Positions 45,875 to 56,260 of a DNA stretch of 64,000 nucleotides are shown piece by piece. The DNA is taken from contig CP072538.1 in assembly GCA_021730105.1 (NCBI GenBank), positions 558,001 to 622,000 on the forward strand, written 5' to 3'. The position numbers were made by a program, and so were the translations under genes. The stretch's first letter is position 1. The number at the start of each line of letters is the position of its first letter. The notes under the pieces are model-generated. The model was not told the origin of the DNA. It did no database searches and worked only from the letters and a program-made list of their open reading frames with translations. The DNA comes from Candidatus Ruthia sp. Plio_17_S18 (GTDB taxonomy: Bacteria > Pseudomonadota > Gammaproteobacteria > PS1 > Pseudothioglobaceae).

Positions 45875-48800
45875 TCATAAATCGCTCTTATCTTCTTTCT
45901 TCAATAGTTCGTTAGTGTTTATTTTTTTACTACTAACCTCTTTGGCTTGGTTTTTTCTACCCAAAACCGTTTTTATCCACTCTTTAGAGTCTTTACTTGT
46001 TTTTTTAAATTTTGATTGCTTAACTTTGACTGGTTTCTCAACATTGTATTTTGCATCTGCATCTGCATCGCTAGGAAGAAGCCCCATGTTAACTGCGATA
46101 TTTCTACAAGCAGTCTCACCAGCAGACAAAGTACCTAATGGGATTACAATTAAAGTAAGCACAGTAGCAATCAGTACACCAAACAGTAACGAAATTGCCA
46201 TACCTTGGAAAATAGGGTCTGATAAGATAACACTAGAACCACCAACCAATGCAAATGCAGTAATCATAATAGGTCGTGTGCGTGAAGAGCAGGAATTAAT
46301 TACTGCATCAAAAAACGGCATACCTTTGGCATATTCTTGAACCGTAAAGTCAACCAATAAAATAGAGTTTCGTACAATAATACCTGCCAATGCAATCCAG
46401 CCAATCATTGAAGTGGCTGTAAATTCTGCTCCTAACAACCAATGACCTGGAACAATACCTAGCAATGTTAATGGAATTGGTGCCATAATAACAGCTGGGA
46501 TAATAAAGTTACCAAACTGCCATACAACCAACATATAAATTACCACAAGTGCCACAGCAAATGCACTACCCATATCACGGAAAGTCTCATAAGTAACCGT
46601 CCATTCACCTGTCCATTCAAAACTTGGAATGGTTTGATCTGTTGGTAGCCCTAGATATTCACCTTGTAATTGTTTACCATCAATAGTTTGGTATTTAAGT
46701 AACAAGTCATCCACACCCATCATTGCATAAATTGGTGCGCTTAATCGACCCTTAGGCTCGCCCAATACATATTCAACATCTGCTAAATCTTTGTGGAAAA
46801 TTAAGTCATCTTGCTTTTTATAACTAAACGAACCCAACTCTGAAATTGGAATCATACCGCCATGTTGTGAAGGTACAGGCAATTGAGTTAAATAAGACAA
46901 CTGAGAGCGTTTAGATAACGGTATTTGTAGACAAATGCGTGAAGGTTCGAGTGCATTTTTTAATCTAATAGTACCTACATTAAAGCTACTCATGGCCATA
47001 GAAAGTGTTTCTTTAATGGTCATAACACTAACACCAAATCGAGAGGCTTTTGCTGTATCCACTTGAAAATCAATAACAGGATATTTATCACGCATTAGAT
47101 TATCAATATCTGTCATTGTGCCAGATTCTTTAAATAATTCTGTCAAGTCGTTTGCAAGTTTGCGACGTGTTTCTTTATCTGGTCCATATACTTCAGCAAC
47201 TACGGGGCGTAACACTGGAGGACCTGGCGGCATTTCAACAACAGCATAATTAGCACCTGCATCTTCCACAATTTGTTTAACCAAAGTTCTTGCCTCTAAA
47301 GCAATTTCATGGCTAGAGCGGTCGCGCTCTGACTTGTCAATTAGCTGAATTTGTAATTCACCTTCTGAAGGGGCTTGTCTTAAATAATAATGTCTTACCA
47401 GACCGTTAAAATCAAAAGGCTTGGCAGTGCCTGAATAAGATTGAATGGCAACCACTTCTGGCATACTACGCAACACTTGTGCCATTTTATGTAAGGTTGA
47501 AGCGGTGTTCGTTAGTGCCGTACCATCAGGCATATCCAATACCACGCCAAATTCAGACTTATTATCCAGTGGCAGCATTTTCACAGGAACTGAAGTAGTG
47601 TAGAACATTGACATTGATATAAAAAAAGCAGCCACTAATCCAATTAAGAAACTCCAGCCAAATATTTTTGTATTAAACAATTTAGAAATGGTTGAGTGAA
47701 AAAACGCAAACATAATCTTTGCCTCTTTTTCTTCTTTTTTGTGCATTTTTCGTAACACATTTAAAGGTGGTGCAAACACCATAATAAAATAAGGCGTAAA
47801 AATAAATGCTGCAAATAATGAAAACATCATTGCAACCGATCCTAATACAGGAATTGGTGCCATATATGGACCCATCATGCCACTAACTGCAGCCATAGGT
47901 ACTAAAGCTGCCACCACAGTAAAAGTTGCTAAAATTGTTGGGTTGCCGACTTCACGCACTGCGTCAATTGCAGTACCAATGGTGATTTTGTTATCAACCA
48001 ACCATCGCCTATAAATATTCTCGGTAACAACAATGGCGTCATCCACCAAAATACCAATTGAGAAAATCAGGGCGAATAAACTCACCCTATCAATGGTCAT
48101 GCCCAACATCCATGCAGAAAAAATGGTCATCAATAATACAACTGGAATAACCAGTGTGACAACAATGGCTGGACGAATACCTAAAGCAAACCAAACAAGT
48201 ACAGTCACAGCAGCTGTGGCAATAAATAATTTTTTAATCAAAGCATCTACTTTATTTTTTGCAGATTCTCCGTAGTTTCTAGTGATACTAACCTCCACAT
48301 TATCAGGAATTAATCTACCCTTTAATGCTTCAACTTTAGCAAGAATGTTTTGCGCTACTTCTACGCCATTAGTACCATATTTCTTTGCAATGGCAATGGT
48401 TACAGCTTGTTCGCCAGTCGCTTTTTTACCTGTTTTGTTTGCTTTTCCCGTGTAATAGTTAACCATGTGTTCAGCATCTTCTGGCGCATAATATACATCA
48501 GCCACATCACGCACATAAATTGGCTTGCCATCGCTGACTGTAATAACTAAGTTTTCAATATCTTCAACTTTACTAAAAAAATCACCTGCATAAACCTCCA
48601 TCTTAAAGCCATTTAGCTCAATATTACCTGTGTGCCCCCTGACATTAGCATTACCAACTGTACTGGCAATTTGTTGAATAGAAATGCCATGTCCAGCTAA
48701 ACGACCTGGATAAGCATCAATGTGAAAAATTTCCTTACGCCCACCAACAATAAAGCCGTTGTTAGTATCTTTAACTTTAGCAAGTTGTTGTAACAACTCC

Positions 48801-49372
48801 AAACCCAATGAACGCAACTGCCCATCATCCAATGATTTTGACCACAGCGTTAAATTAATAATGGGTACGTCATCAATTTCTTTGGGCTTAATGAGTGGTT
48901 GCTTAGCACCTTGTGGCATAAAATCAAGATTTGCTAACATTTTGTCACGAACTTTGATAATAGAGGCGTTCATTTCCTGGCCCACATCAAACTCAACAGT
49001 AATAATGCCTTGGTTTTTATCACTAACAGAATAAACATGCTTAACGCCTAAAATATTTGACATTAAACGCTCTAAAGGCTTAACAATAATATTTGACACT
49101 TCCTCAGAAGAAGCGCCTGGATATTCAACAAATAAGTCAATAAGTGGCACAGAAATTTGAGGGTCTTCTTGTCTTGGGGTTGAAATTAAACCAATAATAC
49201 CAGCACCCAACATAGCGAAGAATATGATAATGGATAATGGCGAAGTAATGAAAGCCTTGGTAAGCTTTCCAGCAATACCTAACTCAAAATCTTTATAGGC
49301 CTCATCAATTTTTTCAAACCCTTTGTACGCCTCATCAATTTTTGTTTGATCAACGTGATTTTTATTTGCCAT
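45875..49372 (-). CDS. RND efflux transporter permease subunit
   Basis: A large inner-membrane pump (1165 residues) of the AcrB/MexB superfamily, driven by protons. It has the typical first helix (SIIIFFAMLGAGIIGLIST), large periplasmic loops, and the proton-relay aspartate pair in GILVDDAIVVTENIY. The substrate is unknown. Two oddities are a near-exact tandem repeat of ten residues at the start (KIDEAYKGFE/KIDEAYKDFE) and a long charged, Lys-rich tail of about 60 residues after the last helix. It lies 7 bases downstream of its adaptor gene; no outer-membrane channel gene is nearby. Confidence 0.92.
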   Translation of the reverse strand: MANKNHVDQTKIDEAYKGFEKIDEAYKDFELGIAGKLTKAFITSPLSIIIFFAMLGAGIIGLISTPRQEDPQISVPLIDLFVEYPGASSEEVSNIIVKPLERLMSNILGVKHVYSVSDKNQGIITVEFDVGQEMNASIIKVRDKMLANLDFMPQGAKQPLIKPKEIDDVPIINLTLWSKSLDDGQLRSLGLELLQQLAKVKDTNNGFIVGGRKEIFHIDAYPGRLAGHGISIQQIASTVGNANVRGHTGNIELNGFKMEVYAGDFFSKVEDIENLVITVSDGKPIYVRDVADVYYAPEDAEHMVNYYTGKANKTGKKATGEQAVTIAIAKKYGTNGVEVAQNILAKVEALKGRLIPDNVEVSITRNYGESAKNKVDALIKKLFIATAAVTVLVWFALGIRPAIVVTLVIPVVLLMTIFSAWMLGMTIDRVSLFALIFSIGILVDDAIVVTENIYRRWLVDNKITIGTAIDAVREVGNPTILATFTVVAALVPMAAVSGMMGPYMAPIPVLGSVAMMFSLFAAFIFTPYFIMVFAPPLNVLRKMHKKEEKEAKIMFAFFHSTISKLFNTKIFGWSFLIGLVAAFFISMSMFYTTSVPVKMLPLDNKSEFGVVLDMPDGTALTNTASTLHKMAQVLRSMPEVVAIQSYSGTAKPFDFNGLVRHYYLRQAPSEGELQIQLIDKSERDRSSHEIALEARTLVKQIVEDAGANYAVVEMPPGPPVLRPVVAEVYGPDKETRRKLANDLTELFKESGTMTDIDNLMRDKYPVIDFQVDTAKASRFGVSVMTIKETLSMAMSSFNVGTIRLKNALEPSRICLQIPLSKRSQLSYLTQLPVPSQHGGMIPISELGSFSYKKQDDLIFHKDLADVEYVLGEPKGRLSAPIYAMMGVDDLLLKYQTIDGKQLQGEYLGLPTDQTIPSFEWTGEWTVTYETFRDMGSAFAVALVVIYMLVVWQFGNFIIPAVIMAPIPLTLLGIVPGHWLLGAEFTATSMIGWIALAGIIVRNSILLVDFTVQEYAKGMPFFDAVINSCSSRTRPIMITAFALVGGSSVILSDPIFQGMAISLLFGVLIATVLTLIVIPLGTLSAGETACRNIAVNMGLLPSDADADAKYNVEKPVKVKQSKFKKTSKDSKEWIKTVLGRKNQAKEVSSKKINTNELLKKEDKSDL

Positions 49373-49379
49373 AATTAAA

Positions 49380-50552
49380 TTAAATACTCATGCCTGAAAC
49401 CATTAAGATATTTGGATTAGCAACAATTTTTTCGCCAATTTTCAAACCTGATAGAACACTTTTCTTATCATTGCCAACTTGTTCGCCTAAACGTATGAAT
49501 CTTAACTCTGTTTTATTGGTTAATGAATTAATAACGAATACACTTGGCAGTGAAGAGCGCCACATAATAGCCACTTCAGGAATAATGGGTGTCAATATGC
49601 CAGAGTCTGTTTCAAAAATTTCTACTTCTGCATATGCACCTGATAATACTGGCACATTGGCTGGTAAATCAAACTTAACTTTAACACTGTGTTTGGCATT
49701 ATCTGCAATGGGATAAATTTGTGAAAGCCTGGCATCAACCACAATATTGGCAATGTCCAATTTAATGCGGTATGTTTTGTTAAGCTTAAGACTTCTGACT
49801 AGTCTTGAAGGTACATTCACTTCAACTTGAAGATTTTTAATATTGGCAAATTTTATTAAAATTTGACCAGGCTGAACAACATCACCCTTACTAATACTTT
49901 TAGCCACAATCACACCATCAAATGGTGCGCTAATATTGGCATCTTTTAAGCGTGATTCAACTTGCTTTAAATGTAATTCAGCTTGCTTGAGTTTATTTTT
50001 GGCCTGTTGATAGTTTGTGTATCTAGAGGCTCTATTAGCAAACTTGTCAAAATCTGGATTACCTTGACCTGATACCTTTAACATGGGGTCGGTAAACATG
50101 GAAAACATACCTGGTACGCTACCAAACATACCGCCTGAATTTGGCGATACGATTGATTGTGAATATTGAACACCTGCATTTCTAAGTGCTTCATTAGCTG
50201 AGGCAATTTCTGCATAGGTCGAATCTCTTTGCGCTTGAATGGATTCTTGCTCTAATGTGACTAAGATTGCACCTTGTTTAAACATGCCACCTTCTTTACC
50301 ACCAATGCTTAATACATCGCCAGAGACCTGAGCAACTAAATTAACCTGCGAAGAAGAAATGACTGAACCACCCAAAAGTGCTCTTTTATCAAGCGACATA
50401 CCGCTCACAGTTTGAATATTATAGACAGATTCAAAATTATTAACACTTTGATTTGAGCTCCCCAAAGGTGCTCCAAACGATGTAATTTGTGCCTGAGAAG
50501 GCAGCGAAGACATCAACAAAATTGATGTGAATAATAAGACTAATGAGTTCAT
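49380..50552 (-). CDS. RND efflux periplasmic adaptor (membrane fusion) subunit
   Basis: Joins the RND permease to an outer-membrane channel. A signal peptide (LVLLFTSILLMSSLPSQA) is followed by a lipoyl-like part (LVAQVSGDVLSIGGKEGGMF), a coiled-coil hairpin (residues about 100-205, with NKLKQAELHLKQVESRLKDA) and the returning strand ISAPFDGVIVAKSISKGDVV. At 390 residues it is normal. It precedes the permease on the same strand with a 7-base gap. Confidence 0.9.
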   Translation of the reverse strand: MNSLVLLFTSILLMSSLPSQAQITSFGAPLGSSNQSVNNFESVYNIQTVSGMSLDKRALLGGSVISSSQVNLVAQVSGDVLSIGGKEGGMFKQGAILVTLEQESIQAQRDSTYAEIASANEALRNAGVQYSQSIVSPNSGGMFGSVPGMFSMFTDPMLKVSGQGNPDFDKFANRASRYTNYQQAKNKLKQAELHLKQVESRLKDANISAPFDGVIVAKSISKGDVVQPGQILIKFANIKNLQVEVNVPSRLVRSLKLNKTYRIKLDIANIVVDARLSQIYPIADNAKHSVKVKFDLPANVPVLSGAYAEVEIFETDSGILTPIIPEVAIMWRSSLPSVFVINSLTNKTELRFIRLGEQVGNDKKSVLSGLKIGEKIVANPNILMVSGMSI

Positions 50553-50751
50553 AGTTGACCTGTTTTATTTAAAGCGAAAAAAATAAACTTTAGCGAGAAT
50601 TTTATATGATTAAAATACACCATATCTATTATTTTCCTTAAATATGGGCAATCTGCTTTTATCCTATTGATATAAGTATTTGTTTTTAAATAACTTTATT
50701 TACTTTCATGAGCAAACTTCACCTACATAAAAACCACATAGTATTTACCTA

Positions 50752-51750
50752 ATGACGACCATTGCTTTTACCGTTGGAGAGCCATCAGGTATCGGGCCTG
50801 ATTTGGCTGTTATTTACGCTCAAAAAAAATCAAATAAAAACCTTTTGCTATTTGCAGATCCAGATGTTTTATTAAATCGTGCAAAGCAACTTAATTTAAA
50901 TATAAAAATTGTTGAGTCTGAGCAAATCAGTTCAGCTTGTGAGTTGTCTGTCTATCCAATTAAAGTTAACACTCCTGTAAAACACGGTGTTTTAAATAAA
51001 GACAATGCGCAATATGTGTTAAACACACTTGATTGTGCAACTGCATATTGTCTTAACTCACGATGCGACGCCTTGGTTACTGGTCCGGTACATAAGGGCA
51101 TTATTAACCAAGCAGGAATTAATTTTACGGGGCATACTGAATATTTAGCCAACTTATCTAATACTGATAAAACAGTCATGATGTTGGCAACAAGTGATTT
51201 AAGGGTTGCACTAGCAACCACGCACATGCCACTTTCAGAAGTTCCTCAAAGTATTACCACCCAATCTTTGCAAAAAACTATTAGTATTATCCATCAATTC
51301 TTATTAAATAATGCCATCGATACACCTAAGGTTGTTGTATGCGGCTTAAATCCACATGCAGGCGAAGATGGCTATTTAGGCATGGAAGAGATTGAAATTA
51401 TCAATCCTTTAATCAAAAAACTAAACAACCAAGGGTATAATCTTGTCGGTAGTGTATCTGCTGACACAGCCTTTACATCTGATGCGCTGATTGGTGTTGA
51501 CTGTGTACTTACCATGTATCATGACCAAGGCTTGCCAGTGCTAAAAACATTGGGATTTAAAAAAGCAGTTAACATTACACTAGGTTTGCCGTTTATTCGA
51601 ACCTCAGTGGATCATGGTAGTGCACTTAATCTTGCTGGCACTGGGAATATTAGCCTTGGTAGTTTAAATACTGCACTGAATTATGCACAAATATTAGTGG
51701 ACAATAGTAAAAAACGTCAACCTTCACAAATAGCATCATCTTATGCATAA
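50752..51750 (+). CDS. pdxA: 4-hydroxythreonine-4-phosphate dehydrogenase
   Basis: Oxidises 4-phosphohydroxy-L-threonine in the DXP-dependent pyridoxal phosphate pathway. Motifs are GEPSGIGPDLA at the start, the metal-binding histidines in TGHTEYLA, LNPHAGEDGYLG and MYHDQGLPVLKTLGF, and RTSVDHGSALNLAGTG. At 332 residues it is normal. It starts a pdxA-rsmA-apaG-apaH run; in E. coli these follow surA, which here is 13 kb away. Confidence 0.95.
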   Translation: MTTIAFTVGEPSGIGPDLAVIYAQKKSNKNLLLFADPDVLLNRAKQLNLNIKIVESEQISSACELSVYPIKVNTPVKHGVLNKDNAQYVLNTLDCATAYCLNSRCDALVTGPVHKGIINQAGINFTGHTEYLANLSNTDKTVMMLATSDLRVALATTHMPLSEVPQSITTQSLQKTISIIHQFLLNNAIDTPKVVVCGLNPHAGEDGYLGMEEIEIINPLIKKLNNQGYNLVGSVSADTAFTSDALIGVDCVLTMYHDQGLPVLKTLGFKKAVNITLGLPFIRTSVDHGSALNLAGTGNISLGSLNTALNYAQILVDNSKKRQPSQIASSYA

Positions 51751-52495
51751 AGCTCGTAAGCGTTTTGGACAAAACTTCCTTATTGATCATATAATTATTG
51801 ATCGCATTATTGCCACTATCGCCCCAAAGCGTGACGATAATCTATTAGAAATCGGCCCTGGGCAAGGTGCCATAACTCTGCCTTTATTAGATTATGTTGA
51901 GCAATTAAACGTCATTGAGATTGATCGACATTTAATTTCAATTTTAGAATCACTTGAACGCTCTAATTTAATCATCCATCAAGGCGATGTACTTAAATTT
52001 GACTTAAACATCCTGCCCACACCAATTAGAGTAGTTGGAAATTTACCTTATAATATTTCTTCCCCTGTTCTTTTTCATTTACTTGAAAATTTAGATAAAA
52101 TAAAAGACATGACCCTCATGCTACAAAAAGAAGTTGTAGAAAGGATGGCAGCAAATAATGGCTCTAAAATATATGGACGTTTAAGTGTCATGATGCAGGC
52201 ATTTTTTGATGTTCAGATGATTTTTACCGTACCACCAGAATCATTCAATCCTGCACCAAGAGTGGAGTCTGCCATTGTGCATTTAAAACCTTTAAGACAA
52301 CCAAAAACCAAAGACATGAAAGCACTTGAAAAAGTTGTAAAATTAGCATTTTCACAACGCAGACAAACACTTAGGAATTGCTTAAAATCAATACTAACTC
52401 AAGAGCAAACTGATATTGAGTTATCTCAACGCGCTGAAATGCTCACAATTGATAATTTTATTACCTTAACACAAGATTATGAAACACAACATTGA
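51743..52495 (+). CDS. rsmA: 16S rRNA dimethyladenosine transferase
   Basis: Dimethylates two adjacent adenines near the 3' end of 16S rRNA. The start KARKRFGQNFLID, the SAM-binding LLEIGPGQGAIT, the acidic VIEIDRHL and the catalytic VGNLPYNISSPVLFHLL are all present. At 250 residues it is full length. It overlaps pdxA by 8 bases and apaG by 17, so translation is probably coupled through the run. Confidence 0.96.
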   Translation: MHKARKRFGQNFLIDHIIIDRIIATIAPKRDDNLLEIGPGQGAITLPLLDYVEQLNVIEIDRHLISILESLERSNLIIHQGDVLKFDLNILPTPIRVVGNLPYNISSPVLFHLLENLDKIKDMTLMLQKEVVERMAANNGSKIYGRLSVMMQAFFDVQMIFTVPPESFNPAPRVESAIVHLKPLRQPKTKDMKALEKVVKLAFSQRRQTLRNCLKSILTQEQTDIELSQRAEMLTIDNFITLTQDYETQH

Positions 52496-52850
52496 AATCA
52501 AGGTTAGAGTGGCTTATTTGGAACATCAGTCGGATGTTTATGCAAGTCAGTACGCTTATGCTTACACCATTACCATTACTAACAAAAGTTATGTTGGCGT
52601 GCGGCTTTTAACGCGTCATTGGCGCATTCAAGATGAAACTGAACATACTGAAGATGTTATTGGCGAAGGTGTGATTGGTCAGCAGCCTCATTTAGCGTCA
52701 GGAGAATCTTTTCAGTACGCCTCAGGTGCCGTTATCAAAACCTTAACTGGTTCCATGAAGGGCTCTTATGGCATGATTGATGATCATGGCGAACATTTTA
52801 ATGTGCAAATCCCTGAATTTGTACTCAGTAAGCCTTATACACTACATTAA
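52479..52850 (+). CDS. apaG: ApaG protein
   Basis: A small beta-sandwich protein of unclear function, always near apaH and rsmA. It has the ApaG signature (YAYAYTITITNKSYVGVRLL, then RHWRIQDETEHTEDVIGEGV) and the late MKGSYGMIDDHGEHFNVQIP. At 123 residues it is normal. Its stop is followed directly by the apaH ATG (TAATG overlap). Confidence 0.95.
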   Translation: MKHNIEIKVRVAYLEHQSDVYASQYAYAYTITITNKSYVGVRLLTRHWRIQDETEHTEDVIGEGVIGQQPHLASGESFQYASGAVIKTLTGSMKGSYGMIDDHGEHFNVQIPEFVLSKPYTLH

Positions 52851-53647
52851 TGTCAGATTATTTAATTGGCGATATTCAAGGTTGCTTTGGCGCCTTGCAA
52901 ACTTTGTTAAAAAAAATTAAATTCTCAAGCGACAAAGACCAGCTATTTTTTTTAGGCGATGTGGTCAACAGGGGTGATAAATCTTTAGCTACATTGCGCT
53001 TTATTAAAGATTTAAAAAGTAATGCTTCGATGGTGTTGGGTAATCATGATTTTCACTTGTTAGCCTGCTCGTTGGGCAGTAAAAAACCCAATAAGAAAGA
53101 CACGTTTATGGATGTTATCAATGCCAATGATGCAGATTCACTACTGGATTTCCTGCGCAACCAGCCTTTGATAATTAAGCACAAAAATGTTATTATGATT
53201 CATGCTGGCGTACCACCAAATTGGGATGTTGACAAACTTCTTCAACAATCTAAGCAAGTTCAAAAACACCTTCAAGGTACTAACATTTCACAATTTTTAG
53301 ATAAAATGTATGGCAACAAGCCTAATATTTGGTCTAAAGGTTTAACCGAACTAGAGCAATGTCAATATACCATTAACGCCCTAATGCGGCTACGCTTTTG
53401 CAAAGCCAATGGTGAATTAGAATTTAGCCATAAAATGAATTATACACATCCACCAAAAGGGTTTAAAGCTTGGTTTATGCATAAAAATAGAGTGTTAAAC
53501 AATACTGATATATTCTTTGGTCATTGGTCTAATTTGTCAAATGTTAATCAAACACACATTTATCCTATGGATCACGGCTGTATTTGGCATGGACGATTAA
53601 GCGCTATCAGACTAAAGGACAGACAAATTTTTTCTGTCAGTTGTTAA
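52850..53647 (+). CDS. apaH: Bis(5'-nucleosyl)-tetraphosphatase, symmetrical
   Basis: Hydrolyses Ap4A to two ADP. The metallophosphatase motifs are in place: [30 protein letters not shown] and [16 protein letters not shown], plus MIHAGVPP and a late HWSNL. At 265 residues it is normal. Its last bases overlap the end of the convergent dapF by 4 bases. Confidence 0.95.
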   Translation: MSDYLIGDIQGCFGALQTLLKKIKFSSDKDQLFFLGDVVNRGDKSLATLRFIKDLKSNASMVLGNHDFHLLACSLGSKKPNKKDTFMDVINANDADSLLDFLRNQPLIIKHKNVIMIHAGVPPNWDVDKLLQQSKQVQKHLQGTNISQFLDKMYGNKPNIWSKGLTELEQCQYTINALMRLRFCKANGELEFSHKMNYTHPPKGFKAWFMHKNRVLNNTDIFFGHWSNLSNVNQTHIYPMDHGCIWHGRLSAIRLKDRQIFSVSC

Positions 53648-54459
53648 ATGTCTATCTTGCCTTCAAATACAAATTGTGCAGGGCCTGATAAAAATACATG
53701 CCCACCCTGTGTGTATTCAATCAAAGCATCGCCACCACTCAAGTGAGCAATCACATTTTCTTTTAACAAGCCCTGTTCAACACCATAAACCACTGCTGCA
53801 CAGGCGCCAGAACCACAAGCTAAAGTTTCACCAGAACCACGCTCATAAACACGTAAGTTAATTTCATGAGTATTCAAAATTTGCATAAAGCCGATGTTAG
53901 CTTGATTGGGCAGTAACTTACTTTGTTGAATTTTAGGTGCAATGCTACCAACATCAACAATATTAACATCCTCAACCAGCATGACACAATGAGGATTACC
54001 AATTGAAACAACACCTAAATCACACCCTTCAATTTGATAATATGCACTTTGTTGTGGCACAAGGAATGAGATATCAGCTGGATTAAGACTAGGCTTTCCC
54101 ATATCAACACGCACTGTGTTGTCAGTATTCAAATGCAAACTAGTAATGCCAGAACGAGTTTCGACAACAATGGTATTTTTATTGCTTAAACCTTGTTCAC
54201 TAACAAAACGCGCAAAACAACGCGCGCCATTGCCACATTGTTCTACCTCTAAACCGTCAGCATTATAGATAACATAACGAAAATCAACATCTTTTGTGTT
54301 GCTAGTTTCAAGCATCAATAGCTGGTCAAAGCCAACGCCGAAATGTCGATTGGCTAAATTTGCTATTTGTTCAGCATTAAAAACAATATCACCAGTAAGG
54401 TTGTTAACCACCATAAAGTCGTTACCAAGTCCGTGCATTTTTGTAAAATTAATTAACAT
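53644..54459 (-). CDS. dapF: Diaminopimelate epimerase
   Basis: Converts LL- to meso-diaminopimelate for peptidoglycan and lysine. It begins [13 protein letters not shown] and holds the two catalytic cysteines, in [14 protein letters not shown] and [14 protein letters not shown]. At 271 residues it is normal. It is convergent with apaH, overlapping by 4 bases with no room for a separate terminator. Confidence 0.97.
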   Translation of the reverse strand: MLINFTKMHGLGNDFMVVNNLTGDIVFNAEQIANLANRHFGVGFDQLLMLETSNTKDVDFRYVIYNADGLEVEQCGNGARCFARFVSEQGLSNKNTIVVETRSGITSLHLNTDNTVRVDMGKPSLNPADISFLVPQQSAYYQIEGCDLGVVSIGNPHCVMLVEDVNIVDVGSIAPKIQQSKLLPNQANIGFMQILNTHEINLRVYERGSGETLACGSGACAAVVYGVEQGLLKENVIAHLSGGDALIEYTQGGHVFLSGPAQFVFEGKIDI

Positions 54460-54548
54460 ATTTTATGTATTATCCACTTATAACCCTCAAGGTTAAGAAT
54501 AATTGAGTTCTGATAACATACTGTTTAATCTTCACATCAAGGCAACCA

Positions 54549-54902
54549 ATGCAAACACCAACTAATATTACCTTAAGCAAAGAAAAAACCTTATTAACCA
54601 TCACCTTTGACAAGGTTGATTACCCGCTTAGCGCTGAGTATTTAAGAGTTTATTCACCCTCAGCTGAAGTGGTTGGCCATGGCAAGGGGCAAGAAACTTT
54701 GCAACTTAATAAAGAAAACGTAACCATTCTACGCATTCAGCCAACAGGTAATTATGCCGTTATTTTATTTTTTAGCGATAATCATGACAGTGGTATTTAT
54801 TCTTGGTCACACCTGAATAAACTTGCTTTGAATCATGACAAGCTTTGGCATGAATATTTACAAAAACTCAAAGATGCTGGACACAATCACCCACAATTAT
54901 AA
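54549..54902 (+). CDS. DUF971 family protein
   Basis: A 117-residue protein matching the DUF971/GBBH-like N-terminal domain family: YLRVYSPSAEVVGHGKGQE, then IQPTGNYAVILFFSDNHDSG and IYSWSHLNKLA. This domain occurs alone in many proteobacteria and as the N-terminal part of gamma-butyrobetaine hydroxylases; an Fe-S related role has been suggested but is not shown by the sequence. It starts the run towards rseP, 6 bases before it. Confidence 0.85.
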   Translation: MQTPTNITLSKEKTLLTITFDKVDYPLSAEYLRVYSPSAEVVGHGKGQETLQLNKENVTILRIQPTGNYAVILFFSDNHDSGIYSWSHLNKLALNHDKLWHEYLQKLKDAGHNHPQL

Positions 54903-54908
54903 ATCCCA

Positions 54909-56246
54909 ATGGCGTTTATTTCTACCTTAGGGTTTTTCTTAATTACCATTGGTATTTTGGTAACTGCTCATGAATTGGGTCATTTTTTAGTCGCTAAAAA
55001 ACTTAACGTCAAGGTGTTGCGTTTTTCGATTGGGTTTGGTAAGATTTTAAAATCATTTAAATATGGCGAAACGCAATACACACTGTGCGTACTTCCTTTA
55101 GGTGGCTTTGTTAAAATGCTTGATGAAAACGAAGCGCCAGTTGAAGCATCAGAAAAACACCGTGCTTTTAATCAGCAAAGCGTTTATAAGCGCATCATGA
55201 TTGTTACAGCTGGACCGATTGCTAATTTTCTTTTAGCTATCATTCTCTACACTGTTGTTTTTGTTATCGGTGTCAATGGTGTTAAGCCTGTTGTAGACAC
55301 ACTTGAAGGTCCTAGTATTGCTCAGCAATCAGGCATCAAAACAGGCGACCAACTAATGAGCATTAATGGTATTTTAACACCAACCATTAGCGAATTTTCA
55401 ATTAATTTTATTCAGTCGCTGGATGAAAACCCTCTTTATGTTAATGTCATTTCCAGTACTTCAAATATTAAAAAATTAAAACTTAACTTATCTGGCGACT
55501 TTTTATCTAACCCAGAACAAGGTATTGAACACTACTTAGGGTTTAAATTTGCCATGCCTAAACTTGAGGCAATTATTGACCAAGTTGTGTCTAATTCACC
55601 TGCTTCAATAGCAGGCTTACAAACAAATGACAAAATCCTAAATGCAAGCCAGACTCGTATCAACTCATGGCATGATTTTGTTAACGTCATTCAAAACAGC
55701 CCAAATAAAGAAATTAATTTGCAAGTTAAACGCAATGGTAATACTTTAAATACGATACTGACGCCAAAAATTGAGAACGGTTTAGCCAAAGCAGGTATTA
55801 GCGTCTTGGTGCCCGCTGGTTATTTAGATAAGTGGCTTGTGTTAGTTAAAAAAGATATATTTAGTGCATTCATAGCAGCTAATGATAAAGTTTATCAACT
55901 GATCTTGCTTAACTTGAAAATAATTAAAAAAATGATTACGGGTGATGCATCACTTAATCAAATTAGTGGCCCTATTAGCATTGCTAATTATGCCGGTAAA
56001 AGTGCCCAAGTTGGCTTTGTATCATTCTTATCTTTCTTAGCATTCATGAGTATTGGCTTGGGTTTGCTTAATTTATTGCCCATTCCACTATTAGATGGCG
56101 GACATTTATTTTTCTATTTAATAGAGCTCATTAAAGGCTCGGCTGTTAGCCAATCATTTCAACAAGTTTTAACAAAATTTGGCTTGCTTGTTATTATGTC
56201 ACTAACGGTTGTTGCCCTGTATAATGATTTGTCACGTTTATTATAA
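54909..56246 (+). CDS. rseP: Site-2 protease RseP
   Basis: Intramembrane zinc protease that cleaves anti-sigma factors in the envelope stress response. The active site is in the first helix (TAHELGHFLVAKKLNVKVL) with the third ligand in LLDGGHLFFYLIELIKG near residue 395. Two periplasmic PDZ domains lie between (EGPSIAQQSGIKTGDQLMSI and NSPASIAGLQTNDKILNA). At 445 residues it is normal. It is followed by bamA, the usual neighbour. Confidence 0.95.
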   Translation: MAFISTLGFFLITIGILVTAHELGHFLVAKKLNVKVLRFSIGFGKILKSFKYGETQYTLCVLPLGGFVKMLDENEAPVEASEKHRAFNQQSVYKRIMIVTAGPIANFLLAIILYTVVFVIGVNGVKPVVDTLEGPSIAQQSGIKTGDQLMSINGILTPTISEFSINFIQSLDENPLYVNVISSTSNIKKLKLNLSGDFLSNPEQGIEHYLGFKFAMPKLEAIIDQVVSNSPASIAGLQTNDKILNASQTRINSWHDFVNVIQNSPNKEINLQVKRNGNTLNTILTPKIENGLAKAGISVLVPAGYLDKWLVLVKKDIFSAFIAANDKVYQLILLNLKIIKKMITGDASLNQISGPISIANYAGKSAQVGFVSFLSFLAFMSIGLGLLNLLPIPLLDGGHLFFYLIELIKGSAVSQSFQQVLTKFGLLVIMSLTVVALYNDLSRLL

Positions 56247-56260
56247 TTTATGAAAAAAAT

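Noticed and set aside
49380..50552. A possible outer-membrane channel gene next to the RND pump
   Set aside because: Only the adaptor and permease are present; no TolC-like frame lies on either side.
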